This document shows, one piece after another, positions 8,648 through 16,050 of a DNA stretch of 61,797 nucleotides (its first letter is position 1; each line of letters starts with the position of its first letter). Source of the DNA: Caldilineaceae bacterium (GTDB taxonomy: Bacteria > Chloroflexota > Anaerolineae > Caldilineales > Caldilineaceae); assembly GCA_019637695.1 (NCBI GenBank), contig JAHBVG010000031.1, positions 1 to 61,797 of the forward strand, given 5' to 3'. Position numbers and translations under genes: made by a program. The notes under the pieces are model-generated. The model had not been told where the DNA came from. It was given only the letters and a program-made list of their open reading frames with translations, and did not search any database.

Positions 8648-10342
8648 TCACGCCGCCGCCAGTTCCAACGTCAGCCGCTCGATCTGCCCCACGTCCTCGC
8701 GGATGGCCCAGTCGCCGAAGCGTTCGCCGGGCTGTCGCCGCTCGCGGAAGGCCAACAGCACATCGCGCAGCACGCCGCGCAGATTGTCCTTGTGGATCAG
8801 TTCGCGGTAGAGGATGTTGAGCCGGGTCCCTTCCAAATTGCCGCCCAGGTAGATGGCGTATTTGTCGAGCGACTGGCCCACCAATCCAATATCGGCCACA
8901 TAGGGGCGTGCGCAACCGTTCGGGCAGCCGGTCATGCGCACAGCGAAGATCTCATTGCCTAACCCCAGATCAGCGATCTCGGCCTCCAATTCGGTGATGA
9001 GATCGGGCAGATAGCGCTCAGCCTCGGAGATCGCCAATCCACAGGTTGGCATGGCCGGACAGGCCATGGCGTTGCGCCGCACGTTGGTCAATTCCTCGAT
9101 GCGGGCGATCTTATAGTGGGCGAGCAAGGTGTTGATTTCATCCTTTTGTTCGGTGGTAAAGCCGCTGAGGAGCAGATTCTGCTGGCCGGTGATGTGGATG
9201 CCCGGCCCAAATTTACCGATAATGTGGCGCAGACCGGTGCGCAGCAGATGATCCCCTTCGTCGCGGACGCGGCCATTCTCGACATAGATCCCCAGGAACC
9301 AGCGTCCATCTGCCTGCTGCTGCCAGCCCAGATGATCGTCGTGTTCCAGCGCCGGCATCTCCTGCACAGGATCGAGTGTGTAGCCCAGATATTGCTCCAC
9401 CGTCTGGCGGAAGCGCTCGATACCCCATTCCTGCACCACATACTTCATGCGGGCGTGGCGGCGATCCGTGCGATCGCCGTGATCGCGCTGCACCAGTACG
9501 ATCTTCTCCACCACGTCGATCAGCTTCTCGGCGGGGGCGTAGGCCAGCGGCGTCGCCAGCCGGGGATAGGTATCCTCTTTGCCATGGGTCATGCCCATGC
9601 CGCCGCCCACAAAAACGTTGTAGCCGTGGACCACGCCGGCGTCGTCTGCCAAACCGACGATGCCGATGTCGTTGGTAAGGATATCGGTGCAGTTGTCGCC
9701 AGGGGCGGCCAACGCGATCTTAAATTTGCGCGGCAGATAGGTCTTGCCGTAGATGGGCTCTTCCACCGCTTCGGCGCCGTCGTCAAAATGTTGGCGCACT
9801 TTCACGCCTTCGTCGTTCTCCAACCAGATTTCGTGATAGGACTTGGTGCGCGGGGCCAGATGCATGGCGATGCCACGGGCCTGTTCCTCGATCTGGCTGC
9901 GGACGCCGTCCCCCAACGGGGCCGGACAGCACATGACGTTGCGGGTCACGTCGCCACAGGCCGATAGCGTGGAAATGAGGACATTGTTCAGCCCGCGCAG
10001 CGTCGATGGCAGATCTCCTTTGATGACGCCGTGGATCTGGATCGACTGGCGCGTGGTGAGGCGGAAATCGCCCTGGCCGTATTCGTCGGCCAGCGCATCG
10101 TGGACGAGATATTGATCCACATTGAGCCGCCCGCCGGGGATGCGGCTGCGCACCATGAACGTGTGCTGGCGATTGTTGCGACCGCGCACATCGCGATCGT
10201 GCTGCTGGTAGATGCCGTGGAATTTGAGCAATTGTTTGCCCGCCTCGGTAAAATGATCGGCTTCGTTGCGCAGTTCATCGGGTAGCGGACCGTAGAGGCC
10301 CTTGCTCTCTAACTTGATGTTCTCGACGGATTGCTTGCTCAT
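8648..10342 (-). CDS. cysI: Assimilatory sulfite reductase hemoprotein
   Basis: 564 residues. The N-terminal half has KFHGIYQQHDRDVRGRNN (about residue 39) and RLTTRQSIQIHG (about 96). The C-terminal half has the siroheme/[4Fe-4S] cysteines in NAMACPAMPTCG (about 430) and MTGCPNGCARPY (about 475). It reduces sulfite to sulfide in six electron steps. It resembles CysI more than nitrite reductases because of the FHGIYQQ region; the electron donor (NADPH flavoprotein or ferredoxin) is not encoded nearby. It is the first large gene of the operon, with GAGGAGG before the ATG. Confidence 0.92.
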   Translation of the reverse strand: MSKQSVENIKLESKGLYGPLPDELRNEADHFTEAGKQLLKFHGIYQQHDRDVRGRNNRQHTFMVRSRIPGGRLNVDQYLVHDALADEYGQGDFRLTTRQSIQIHGVIKGDLPSTLRGLNNVLISTLSACGDVTRNVMCCPAPLGDGVRSQIEEQARGIAMHLAPRTKSYHEIWLENDEGVKVRQHFDDGAEAVEEPIYGKTYLPRKFKIALAAPGDNCTDILTNDIGIVGLADDAGVVHGYNVFVGGGMGMTHGKEDTYPRLATPLAYAPAEKLIDVVEKIVLVQRDHGDRTDRRHARMKYVVQEWGIERFRQTVEQYLGYTLDPVQEMPALEHDDHLGWQQQADGRWFLGIYVENGRVRDEGDHLLRTGLRHIIGKFGPGIHITGQQNLLLSGFTTEQKDEINTLLAHYKIARIEELTNVRRNAMACPAMPTCGLAISEAERYLPDLITELEAEIADLGLGNEIFAVRMTGCPNGCARPYVADIGLVGQSLDKYAIYLGGNLEGTRLNILYRELIHKDNLRGVLRDVLLAFRERRQPGERFGDWAIREDVGQIERLTLELAAA

Positions 10343-10488
10343 AGCTCCCTCCTCAGGGGAAAAGTGATCAGTGATCAGTTGATTTCGTTGGATGAAGTGT
10401 TGAGATTAGGTGATTAGGCGATTGGTCAGATGTTCAATCACCCGATCGCTAAATCCCCGAATCGCTCAATCGCCGTACTACTTACCCC

Positions 10489-10540
10489 TGCTCTGGGCGG
10501 GTCACGGACCTGGCGGCGGGTCCGTGATCCGCCCAGAGCA
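10489..10540. repeat. Strong hairpin between the Cys-rich leader ORF and cysI
   Basis: Arms 10489-10510 and 10519-10540 pair over 22 bases with one mismatch around an 8-base loop. It sits in the transcribed spacer between the leader ORF stop (10657) and cysI (10342). There is no T-run on the minus strand, so it is not a standard intrinsic terminator. It could be a pause or processing structure, part of a Rho-linked attenuator, or an interspersed palindrome. Confidence 0.75.
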
Positions 10541-10656
10541 TAGGGCTAGTCACCAATCGCCAAAGAAATGACTGCTTGGCGCGACATCAGTTGGGACGCT
10601 ATACAGTTGTCAGATCAAACGATTTTGGAAAATAGGATCAACAACAGAAATGCAGA

Positions 10657-10809
10657 TTAACAGCAACAGGAGGTACAACAGGAGGTACAACAGAAGCAGG
10701 AGATGGGGAAGCGCGTGGCGATCTCAGCAGAAGCGTAGGTAGATGGCAAACTCACTTGCGGCGGCAACGCCGACGGTCTTTCCGATTGGACATTGGCAAA
10801 GGTAGCCAT
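10657..10809 (-). CDS. Poly-cysteine leader peptide of the cys operon (candidate attenuator)
   Basis: A 50-residue ORF ending in SCFCCTSCCTSCCC, with eight cysteines in the last 13 residues, encoded by alternating TGT/TGC with a repeated TGTTGTACCTCC unit. The ATG at 10809 is preceded by GGGAGAAG; a longer TTG-started reading to 10884 crosses a hairpin and is less likely. It lies 95 bases downstream of a consensus promoter and 315 bases upstream of cysI on the same strand. Poly-Cys short ORFs in front of cysteine-synthesis operons act as cysteine-sensing attenuators in mycobacteria. The same logic is proposed here by inference. A RiPP precursor is the alternative, but no modifying enzyme is nearby. 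Confidence 0.7.
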   Translation of the reverse strand: MATFANVQSERPSALPPQVSLPSTYASAEIATRFPISCFCCTSCCTSCCC

Positions 10810-10838
10810 GATCTTCTCCCATTCAGGCGAAACGGAAC

Positions 10839-10870
10839 AAAAAAGCGCCCAGGAACAATTCCTGGGGCGC
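10839..10870 (-). terminator. Terminator-like hairpin in the cys operon 5' leader
   Basis: On the minus strand, stem 10870-10859 pairs with 10855-10845 (GCGCCCCAGGAA / TTCCTGGGCGC, one bulge) and is followed by six T (10844-10839). This fits an intrinsic terminator, yet it lies only about 25-50 bases after the predicted start site and before the Cys-rich ORF. It is therefore an attenuator candidate. The symmetric core could instead be a repressor operator. Confidence 0.65.
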
Positions 10871-10900
10871 CATGCCACAGACAAAATTCAATTGCGCCAC

Positions 10901-10929
10901 AGTATAGATACCCTGGCGTCGATTGTCAA
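10901..10929 (-). promoter_or_regulatory. Sigma-70 promoter of the cys operon
   Basis: On the minus strand TTGACA (10929-10924) and TATACT (10906-10901) are separated by exactly 17 bases. The predicted start is near 10894. It drives the leader ORF and the cysI-cysH-cbiX-cobA-sirC operon, and is divergent from the MFS gene. Confidence 0.8.
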
Positions 10930-11076
10930 AAGTGAATTGGGATGAGGTGAGATTTCGGCAGAAGGCAGGCTGGAATCTTTACCGCTTTAGACGCCGTTAG
11001 CTTTGGTTAGAATGAACTTCTTTCGATACAATACAGCGAAGCCCATTCCATACTGGTTCAACGACTGGAACTCACT

Positions 11077-12312
11077 TTGAACTTCAAAGAACTTGATCGC
11101 CGCATCATTACGATCTTCCTCATTGTCTTTGTGCAGATTTTGGGCGCTTCGCTGGCGTTGCCGATTTTGCCGCTTTACGCGCAACGATATTTTGATCTGT
11201 CGCCGCAGGCGATCACGCTGCTCGTCTCGTCCTTTTTTGCGGCGCAGTTCGTGGCCGGTCCCTTTTTGGGGCGGCTTTCGGATCGGCATGGGCGGCTGCC
11301 AATCTTGATCCTCAGTCAGCTTGGAACTGCGGTCTGCTTTTTGATCCTCGGCCTGACCAACAGCGTGTGGATGCTCTACTTCGCGCGCATCTTCGACGGG
11401 CTGACCGGCGGCAATGTGATCGTGGCCCAGGCTTACATTACTGACATTACACCGCGCGAGAAACGGGCGCAGTCGTTGGGTTATCTCATGGCGGCCTTTG
11501 GGTTGGGGTTCATCTTTGGCCCAGCGCTGGGGGGTCTACTCTCCGCGGCCTTTGGCCCGCGCGTTCCCTTTATTTTGGCCGCAGTTGCGGCGCTGCTCGT
11601 CGCCATCCTTACCTGGTTTACGCTCGATGAGACGGTGACCCCTGAAATGCGGGCAAAAGCGCAACAACCTCAGCAGAGCGCTTTCAATATTCGCTCGCTT
11701 GCAACGAACGTCCCCCTGCTGCTGGTGCTGCTGATCGCCTTTGTGGGCCAGTTTGGGCTGGGGGTCTTGCAAGCCACGTTCGCGCTCTACGGCGGCGCAG
11801 TCCTTTTTTCGGGCTACAGCGAGGAAGCAACCAACATTGGCATTGGTCTGCTCTTGGCTGTGATTGGGTTGACCCAGTTCATCACCCAACTCTTTATCCT
11901 GCGGCGTCTACTCGCCCGCTACGGAGAGACCGTGATGGTGGTTGTTGGCATTGTAGTGCGCATGATGGGCTTGATCATCTACGCCGTTGTTTCATCGCCC
12001 TATTTGGGCGTCTTCGGTTCGATCTTCTTTGCCCTGGGCATGGGGATCATGATGCCGCCATTGCAAGCCCTTGCCACCGAAACCGCAAACGATAGCAACC
12101 GCGGCGGCATTTTGGGGGTCTTCCAATCGGTGGCGAGCCTCTCCACCATCTTCAGCACTGCCATTGGCGGCGTCCTTTTCGCTATCAACCCGCGTGTCCC
12201 CTATTGGACAGCGGTTATGCTCTCGCTCGTCGTCCTTATGCCAGCTATTTACCTGTGGCGGCAGCGACGCCACGTTCCACTTCAGCCGAAACCTGCCTCT
12301 ACTGTCTCGTAA
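11077..12312 (+). CDS. MFS transporter, DHA1/TetA-like
   Basis: 411 residues with about 12 hydrophobic segments. The loop 2-3 signature GPFLGRLSDRHGRLPILI (about residue 60) and the motif-C-like GLGFIFGPALGGLLS (about 138) are typical of drug:H+ antiporters such as TetA. The start appears to be a TTG at 11077, needed to keep the first membrane helix (IITIFLIVFVQILG); no ATG lies closer and the ribosome site is weak. It is divergent from the cys promoter. The substrate is unknown; sugar export or drug efflux are both possible. Confidence 0.85.
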   Translation: MNFKELDRRIITIFLIVFVQILGASLALPILPLYAQRYFDLSPQAITLLVSSFFAAQFVAGPFLGRLSDRHGRLPILILSQLGTAVCFLILGLTNSVWMLYFARIFDGLTGGNVIVAQAYITDITPREKRAQSLGYLMAAFGLGFIFGPALGGLLSAAFGPRVPFILAAVAALLVAILTWFTLDETVTPEMRAKAQQPQQSAFNIRSLATNVPLLLVLLIAFVGQFGLGVLQATFALYGGAVLFSGYSEEATNIGIGLLLAVIGLTQFITQLFILRRLLARYGETVMVVVGIVVRMMGLIIYAVVSSPYLGVFGSIFFALGMGIMMPPLQALATETANDSNRGGILGVFQSVASLSTIFSTAIGGVLFAINPRVPYWTAVMLSLVVLMPAIYLWRQRRHVPLQPKPASTVS

Positions 12313-12450
12313 ACAGAAGAAAACCAGATCCAGATCGCACAAACTTAGACGAACATTGGAGGGGGATGCCTTGAGCGTTCCCTATTTTTGCGCGTTAAGG
12401 CTGCGAAAAATGTATTGGGTGTGTTCAAAATGAGTTGGTCGTCTGGATAG

Positions 12451-12499
12451 GGGTTTGGGTGGACGGTTCACAAAAATCGTCTGCCGTCCACCCAAACCC
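12451..12499. repeat. 16-base perfect inverted repeat
   Basis: Arms 12451-12466 and 12484-12499 (GGGTTTGGGTGGACGG and complement) with a 17-base loop. It lies downstream of the MFS gene and upstream of the GntR gene. No T-run follows, so it is better seen as an interspersed palindrome than as a canonical terminator. Confidence 0.75.
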
Positions 12500-12559
12500 T
12501 TACGAGTCATCAACCCACCCAGAATACATCCAGCAGTATTGACAATGACGCAATCTTCC

Positions 12560-12595
12560 TGTATCCTGTATTCTGTATCCAGGATGCAGGATACA
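12560..12595. repeat. TGTATCC/TGTATTC repeats with dyad symmetry before gntR
   Basis: Three heptamer-like units are flanked by a 9-base inverted repeat (12560-12568 and 12587-12595). The element lies about 40 bases upstream of the GntR start, so it could be an autoregulatory operator, or just another short tandem repeat. Confidence 0.4.
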
Positions 12596-12635
12596 ACTTT
12601 TGAGACAGACGCCTCCCCCACGAGAGCGATCCTCT

Positions 12636-13340
12636 ATGAAATGGGCTTCCCTTGCGCCAGTCCAACAGACGACCCTGGCCGATATTGTCACCAATCAAAT
12701 TCGGGATGGTATTATTGCCGGTCAATTGCGACCAGGCGAGAAACTGGCCGAGCCAGAGCTGGCGACCTTCTTCCAGGTGAGCCGCAGCCCTGTGCGCGAG
12801 GCGCTACGCCGCCTCGAACAGGAAGGATTGGTAGTGCGTGAGCCGAATCGAAGCTGTTACGTCTGGCAGCCCACGATCGAGGATGTAGAGGAGATCCACA
12901 CGCTGCGCACCATGGTCGAATGCCTGGCTGCTGAATTGGTGATCGACCAGTTGAATGAAGATGATTTCACTCATTTGTACGATGCTCTTCAGCGGCAGCG
13001 TCAATTGGTTGCGGAGACCAAATATATTGAACTGCTTCACGAAGATATGCGCTTCCACGAGTATATCTGTCAGCGCGCCAACCATAACCGGCTGCTGGAT
13101 TGGTGGGGCAATTTGATGAGCCAGTGGAAGGTGATCCTCTACCAGCGGATGACCCACAACCCGCAAGAAGTGGTCCCTTCTGTGCTTGTCGATCACCAGT
13201 CGCTGCTTGAAGCGTTCCACAACCGTGATTTGCCAGAAGTGGTTCGTCTACATCGGTCCATTAACCGACGGGTCAGCGCTCAGAGCAAGGAAGCGTTGAC
13301 GCTCATTGCCAACGGAACCCACCACGGGGTGACGATTTAA
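12636..13340 (+). CDS. GntR-family transcriptional regulator (FadR/FCD subfamily)
   Basis: 234 residues from the ATG at 12636; a TTG reading from 12600 is possible. The N-terminal winged helix is clear: IRDGIIAGQLRPGEKLAEPELATFFQVSRSPVREALRRLEQEGLV (residues ~22-66, shown split: RPGEKLAEPELA, VSRSPVREALRRLE). The C-terminal FCD domain keeps likely metal/ligand His residues in EDMRFHEYI, VDHQSLLEAF and VRLHRSIN. Such regulators bind sugar acids or other small acids. It precedes the ABC importer genes, which it probably controls. Confidence 0.9.
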   Translation: MKWASLAPVQQTTLADIVTNQIRDGIIAGQLRPGEKLAEPELATFFQVSRSPVREALRRLEQEGLVVREPNRSCYVWQPTIEDVEEIHTLRTMVECLAAELVIDQLNEDDFTHLYDALQRQRQLVAETKYIELLHEDMRFHEYICQRANHNRLLDWWGNLMSQWKVILYQRMTHNPQEVVPSVLVDHQSLLEAFHNRDLPEVVRLHRSINRRVSAQSKEALTLIANGTHHGVTI

Positions 13341-13381
13341 TCCGATCTGTCGTTCCTGCTCAATAGCCCGGGATGGCAAGC

Positions 13382-13409
13382 GTACGGACACGATATATCG
13401 TGTCCGTAC
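13382..13409. repeat. 28-base perfect palindrome
   Basis: A perfect self-complementary sequence with half-site GTACGGACACGATA and no spacer. It lies between the GntR gene and the ABC transporter genes. It could be a regulator operator, a cruciform-forming terminator, or a member of an interspersed palindrome family. Confidence 0.8.
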
Positions 13410-13421
13410 ACACCAGAATGA

Positions 13422-13441
13422 AGATACAATCTGTCGTATCT
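13422..13441. promoter_or_regulatory. Possible operator upstream of the sugar ABC operon
   Basis: An AGATAC-8-GTATCT dyad (13422-13427 and 13436-13441) lies 160 bases before the solute-binding protein gene and just after the GntR gene. It is a plausible binding site for that regulator, but the evidence is symmetry and position only. Confidence 0.3.
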
Positions 13442-13602
13442 GTTCTTACCCCAACGTGCTGAACAGAACGAGCTGAGCATTATCCATTACCATTTCTACA
13501 TCGTTTGTGCCTTCGCCCAACCGTTTGCGCGTTGTTTTCACCTGTGTTTGTAATTCTTGACCCCAACCATTCTTTTTTTGTTGACACAAGGGAGAAAATC
13601 TC

Positions 13603-14967
13603 ATGACAGAGCGGATGTCTCGACGCAAGTTTTTGCAGTACTCAGGTTTGACACTGGCAGGCGCTACGTTGGCAGCCTGCGCTCCCCAGGCGGTTCCAGG
13701 GGCCGCGCCAGCAGGAGGACAGGCCCAGCAGCCCGCGCAACAAGCTGTGAGCCTGCAATTTTGGACGATGAACTATGGCGATGCTGCCCTCTGGTTGGAA
13801 TTGTTGCAGAACAAGGCTGTCGAGTTTAAGGGCGAAAGCGGTATCGACGTAGATGTGCAGATGATCAACTGGACCAACGGCATGAACACCTGGCTGCTTG
13901 TCTCCCAGGGCGGCACAGCGCCGGACAGCGCCGACATGTACTGGCTCTATTCCTTCTCCACGCTGGGCGGCGGCAACAACGGTCCCCTGCCCATTACGGA
14001 GTACAAGGACGAATTCTGGCCGGATCTGGAAGAACGTTTCTTCGGCCCTGCCCTCAAGGATGTCTTCTGGCAGGGCGAGTTCTACGGCATTCCCTGGCGC
14101 GGCGACATTCGCCCCATGATCTACCGCATTGATATGCTCGAAGAGGCCGGTTTCTCGGCGCCGCCGCAGACCTGGCAAGAGATGGAGATGATGGCTGCCG
14201 CTACCACCAAGCGCGACAATGCCGGCAATGTGTTGCAGTGGGGCTTTACACCCAGCAGCGCCGTGCCCATCCAGCAGTTCATGGCCTATCTCTGGCAAGC
14301 CGGCGGCGAGTATATGACCCTGGATGGCCGCGAAGCCACCATCGACACGCCAGAGATGCGCGAATCGTTGGAGTTCTTCCTGCGTATGCTTTGGGAACAC
14401 AACGCCACCCCCACCGAGTTGATGGAGCGCGGCTTTAGCGCCACCGACATGTTCTTTGCCGATCAAATGGCGATCATCGGCCAGGTCTCCGATTCCATGG
14501 GCATGGATCTCGACCGCGACTACCCCGAAATGGAAGGGCGCTGGGCCTTTGCCCTGCCCGCCGAAGGACCCGCCAACCGCTCTGCCTACAGCGGCGCCGG
14601 CTACTGGGGCGCCCTGCGCGGCACGCAGCACCCGCGCGAGGTCTGCCAGTGGATCTCCTTCCTCAGCCGCGATGAGAACATGCAGCAGATGACTGAGTTC
14701 ATCGGCCGCGTCAGCGCCAACAAGAACGTCATGGCCTCTGAGTATTGGACAGATCGCCCCTGGAAGCAGATCGTTGTAGAGACCCTCAACTATGCCCATA
14801 GTTCGCAGCACGCTTCACCGGCCTGGAGCAAGATGACGGCGACAGAACCGGGAGCAGTCCTCTACGATCTCTATTACCAGACCCTTGTCCAACGCCAACC
14901 CCTGGACCAGGTTCTGCCTGTGATTCAAGAGCGCGCTCAAGAGGAAATGGATAAGATCGAAGCGTAG
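13603..14967 (+). CDS. Sugar ABC transporter solute-binding lipoprotein (family 1)
   Basis: 454 residues. The N-terminus has a twin-arginine motif SRRKFLQYSG (residue 6) followed by a lipobox LAAC (about residue 26), so it is probably Tat-exported and lipid-anchored. A Pro/Ala/Gln-rich linker leads into the family-1 binding-protein fold (LQFWTMNYGDAA, then WTNGMNTWLLVSQGGTAPDSADMY). GGGAGA precedes the ATG. Two permease genes follow, as in oligosaccharide importers; the ATPase is not in this window and is probably shared. The ligand is unknown. Confidence 0.93.
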   Translation: MTERMSRRKFLQYSGLTLAGATLAACAPQAVPGAAPAGGQAQQPAQQAVSLQFWTMNYGDAALWLELLQNKAVEFKGESGIDVDVQMINWTNGMNTWLLVSQGGTAPDSADMYWLYSFSTLGGGNNGPLPITEYKDEFWPDLEERFFGPALKDVFWQGEFYGIPWRGDIRPMIYRIDMLEEAGFSAPPQTWQEMEMMAAATTKRDNAGNVLQWGFTPSSAVPIQQFMAYLWQAGGEYMTLDGREATIDTPEMRESLEFFLRMLWEHNATPTELMERGFSATDMFFADQMAIIGQVSDSMGMDLDRDYPEMEGRWAFALPAEGPANRSAYSGAGYWGALRGTQHPREVCQWISFLSRDENMQQMTEFIGRVSANKNVMASEYWTDRPWKQIVVETLNYAHSSQHASPAWSKMTATEPGAVLYDLYYQTLVQRQPLDQVLPVIQERAQEEMDKIEA

Positions 14968-14971
14968 GGAT

Positions 14972-15071
14972 AATGAATAAGGAGTAATGAGTAGGTTTGA
15001 TATCTTCTTTTCGTGACAAGTTCCCTGTTGCGTTAAGATTCGCCTTAACTACTCATTACTCCTTACTCATT
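14972..15071. repeat. Inverted heptamer repeat (ATTACTC family)
   Basis: Arms 14972-14993 and 15050-15071 are 22 bases with one mismatch, each built from degenerate 7-base units (ACTCATT/ACTCCTT). The 56-base loop has no ORF. It lies between the binding-protein and first permease genes and could give a stable hairpin that adjusts their relative expression. Confidence 0.8.
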
Positions 15072-15144
15072 CCTTCTGCCCCGCTTTTCGATGTATGTGA
15101 CGACGCGCACTTCTCGGCTCGCCGCTGTATAACAGGAGAAGAAG

Positions 15145-16050
15145 ATGAGTATCCACAGACGCCGAACCCTGTTCTGTTATCTCATGGTCGCCCCGGCGCT
15201 CTTTCTAGTGCTGACCCTGGGCGTCTATCCCATGTTGGATTCGCTGCGCCTGGCCGTACTCCAATATGATCTGATGCGCATCCCCACCGAGGGTACGCCC
15301 TTTGTCGGGTTGCGCAATTTTGAAACCATCTTCCAGGATGCGCGATTTCTACAGACTCTGCGCAATACCCTCGTCTTCGTTGTCATCGCCGTGGGGAGTG
15401 TGATCTTCCTGGGCCTGCTGATCGCCCAGGTCCTCAACCTGGAATTCCCCGGTCGCGGCACACTGCGCTCGGCGGTGTTGATCCCGTGGGTGATCCCGCC
15501 GGTGGTGGCGTCAGCGATCTGGATGTGGGTCTACCAACCGGATCGCAGCCCCATCAACCAGGTCCTGCGTGAATTGGGGCTGATCACTATGAATATCCGC
15601 TTCCTCACCGACGCGACGAACACATGGGGTTGGGTTAACATCCCCATGCTGGCGGTCTCCTCTGTGCGCGTCTGGAACGGCCTGCCCTTTGTCACGGTGA
15701 TGATCCTGGCCGGGCTGCAATCTATCTCTTCTGATATCTACGAAGCCGCCGAGATCGACGGCGCCGGCACGCTGGACAAATTCCGCTATGTCACCATCCC
15801 CATGCTGCGCCCGGTGCTGGCGATCCTGATCACACTGCTCACCATCGGCGGCATCGGCCACTTTGAGATGAACTACATCATGACCGGCGGCGGCCCCAAT
15901 AACCTTACCAATGTGCTGGCCGTCATGGCCTATCAGCAGGCATTCACCCTCTTCCGCTTTGATCTGGCCTCGGCCATCAGCAGCGTCATTCTCGTCATCA
16001 CCGCGATTATTGCAGGGCTTTATATTCGGGATAGGATACGCGAACAATGA
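15145..16050 (+). CDS. Sugar ABC transporter permease (MalF/UgpA type)
   Basis: 301 residues with six hydrophobic segments. The cytoplasmic EAA loop is EAAEIDGAGTLDKFRYVTIPML (about residue 200; key E-A-A...G), which contacts the ATPase. The N-terminal TM begins at RTLFCYLMVAPALFLV. The ATG at 15145 follows AGGAGAAG. The stop overlaps the next gene's ATG (ATGA), so the two permeases are translationally coupled. Confidence 0.93.
   Translation: MSIHRRRTLFCYLMVAPALFLVLTLGVYPMLDSLRLAVLQYDLMRIPTEGTPFVGLRNFETIFQDARFLQTLRNTLVFVVIAVGSVIFLGLLIAQVLNLEFPGRGTLRSAVLIPWVIPPVVASAIWMWVYQPDRSPINQVLRELGLITMNIRFLTDATNTWGWVNIPMLAVSSVRVWNGLPFVTVMILAGLQSISSDIYEAAEIDGAGTLDKFRYVTIPMLRPVLAILITLLTIGGIGHFEMNYIMTGGGPNNLTNVLAVMAYQQAFTLFRFDLASAISSVILVITAIIAGLYIRDRIREQ

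Noticed and set aside
10657..10809. The Cys-rich ORF as a thiopeptide or lanthipeptide precursor
   Set aside because: SCFCCTSCCTSCCC looks like a modified-peptide core, but no YcaO, LanB/LanC, radical SAM or export gene is near, and the ORF sits on the transcript of cysteine-pathway genes.
10657..10884. Longer version of the Cys-rich ORF starting at a TTG at 10884
   Set aside because: Its first 25 codons run through the terminator-like hairpin and there is no ribosome site; the ATG at 10809 has one.
12455..12841. 128-residue plus-strand ORF across the spacer before gntR
   Set aside because: Overlaps the N-terminal coding part of gntR in another frame and runs through two inverted repeats.
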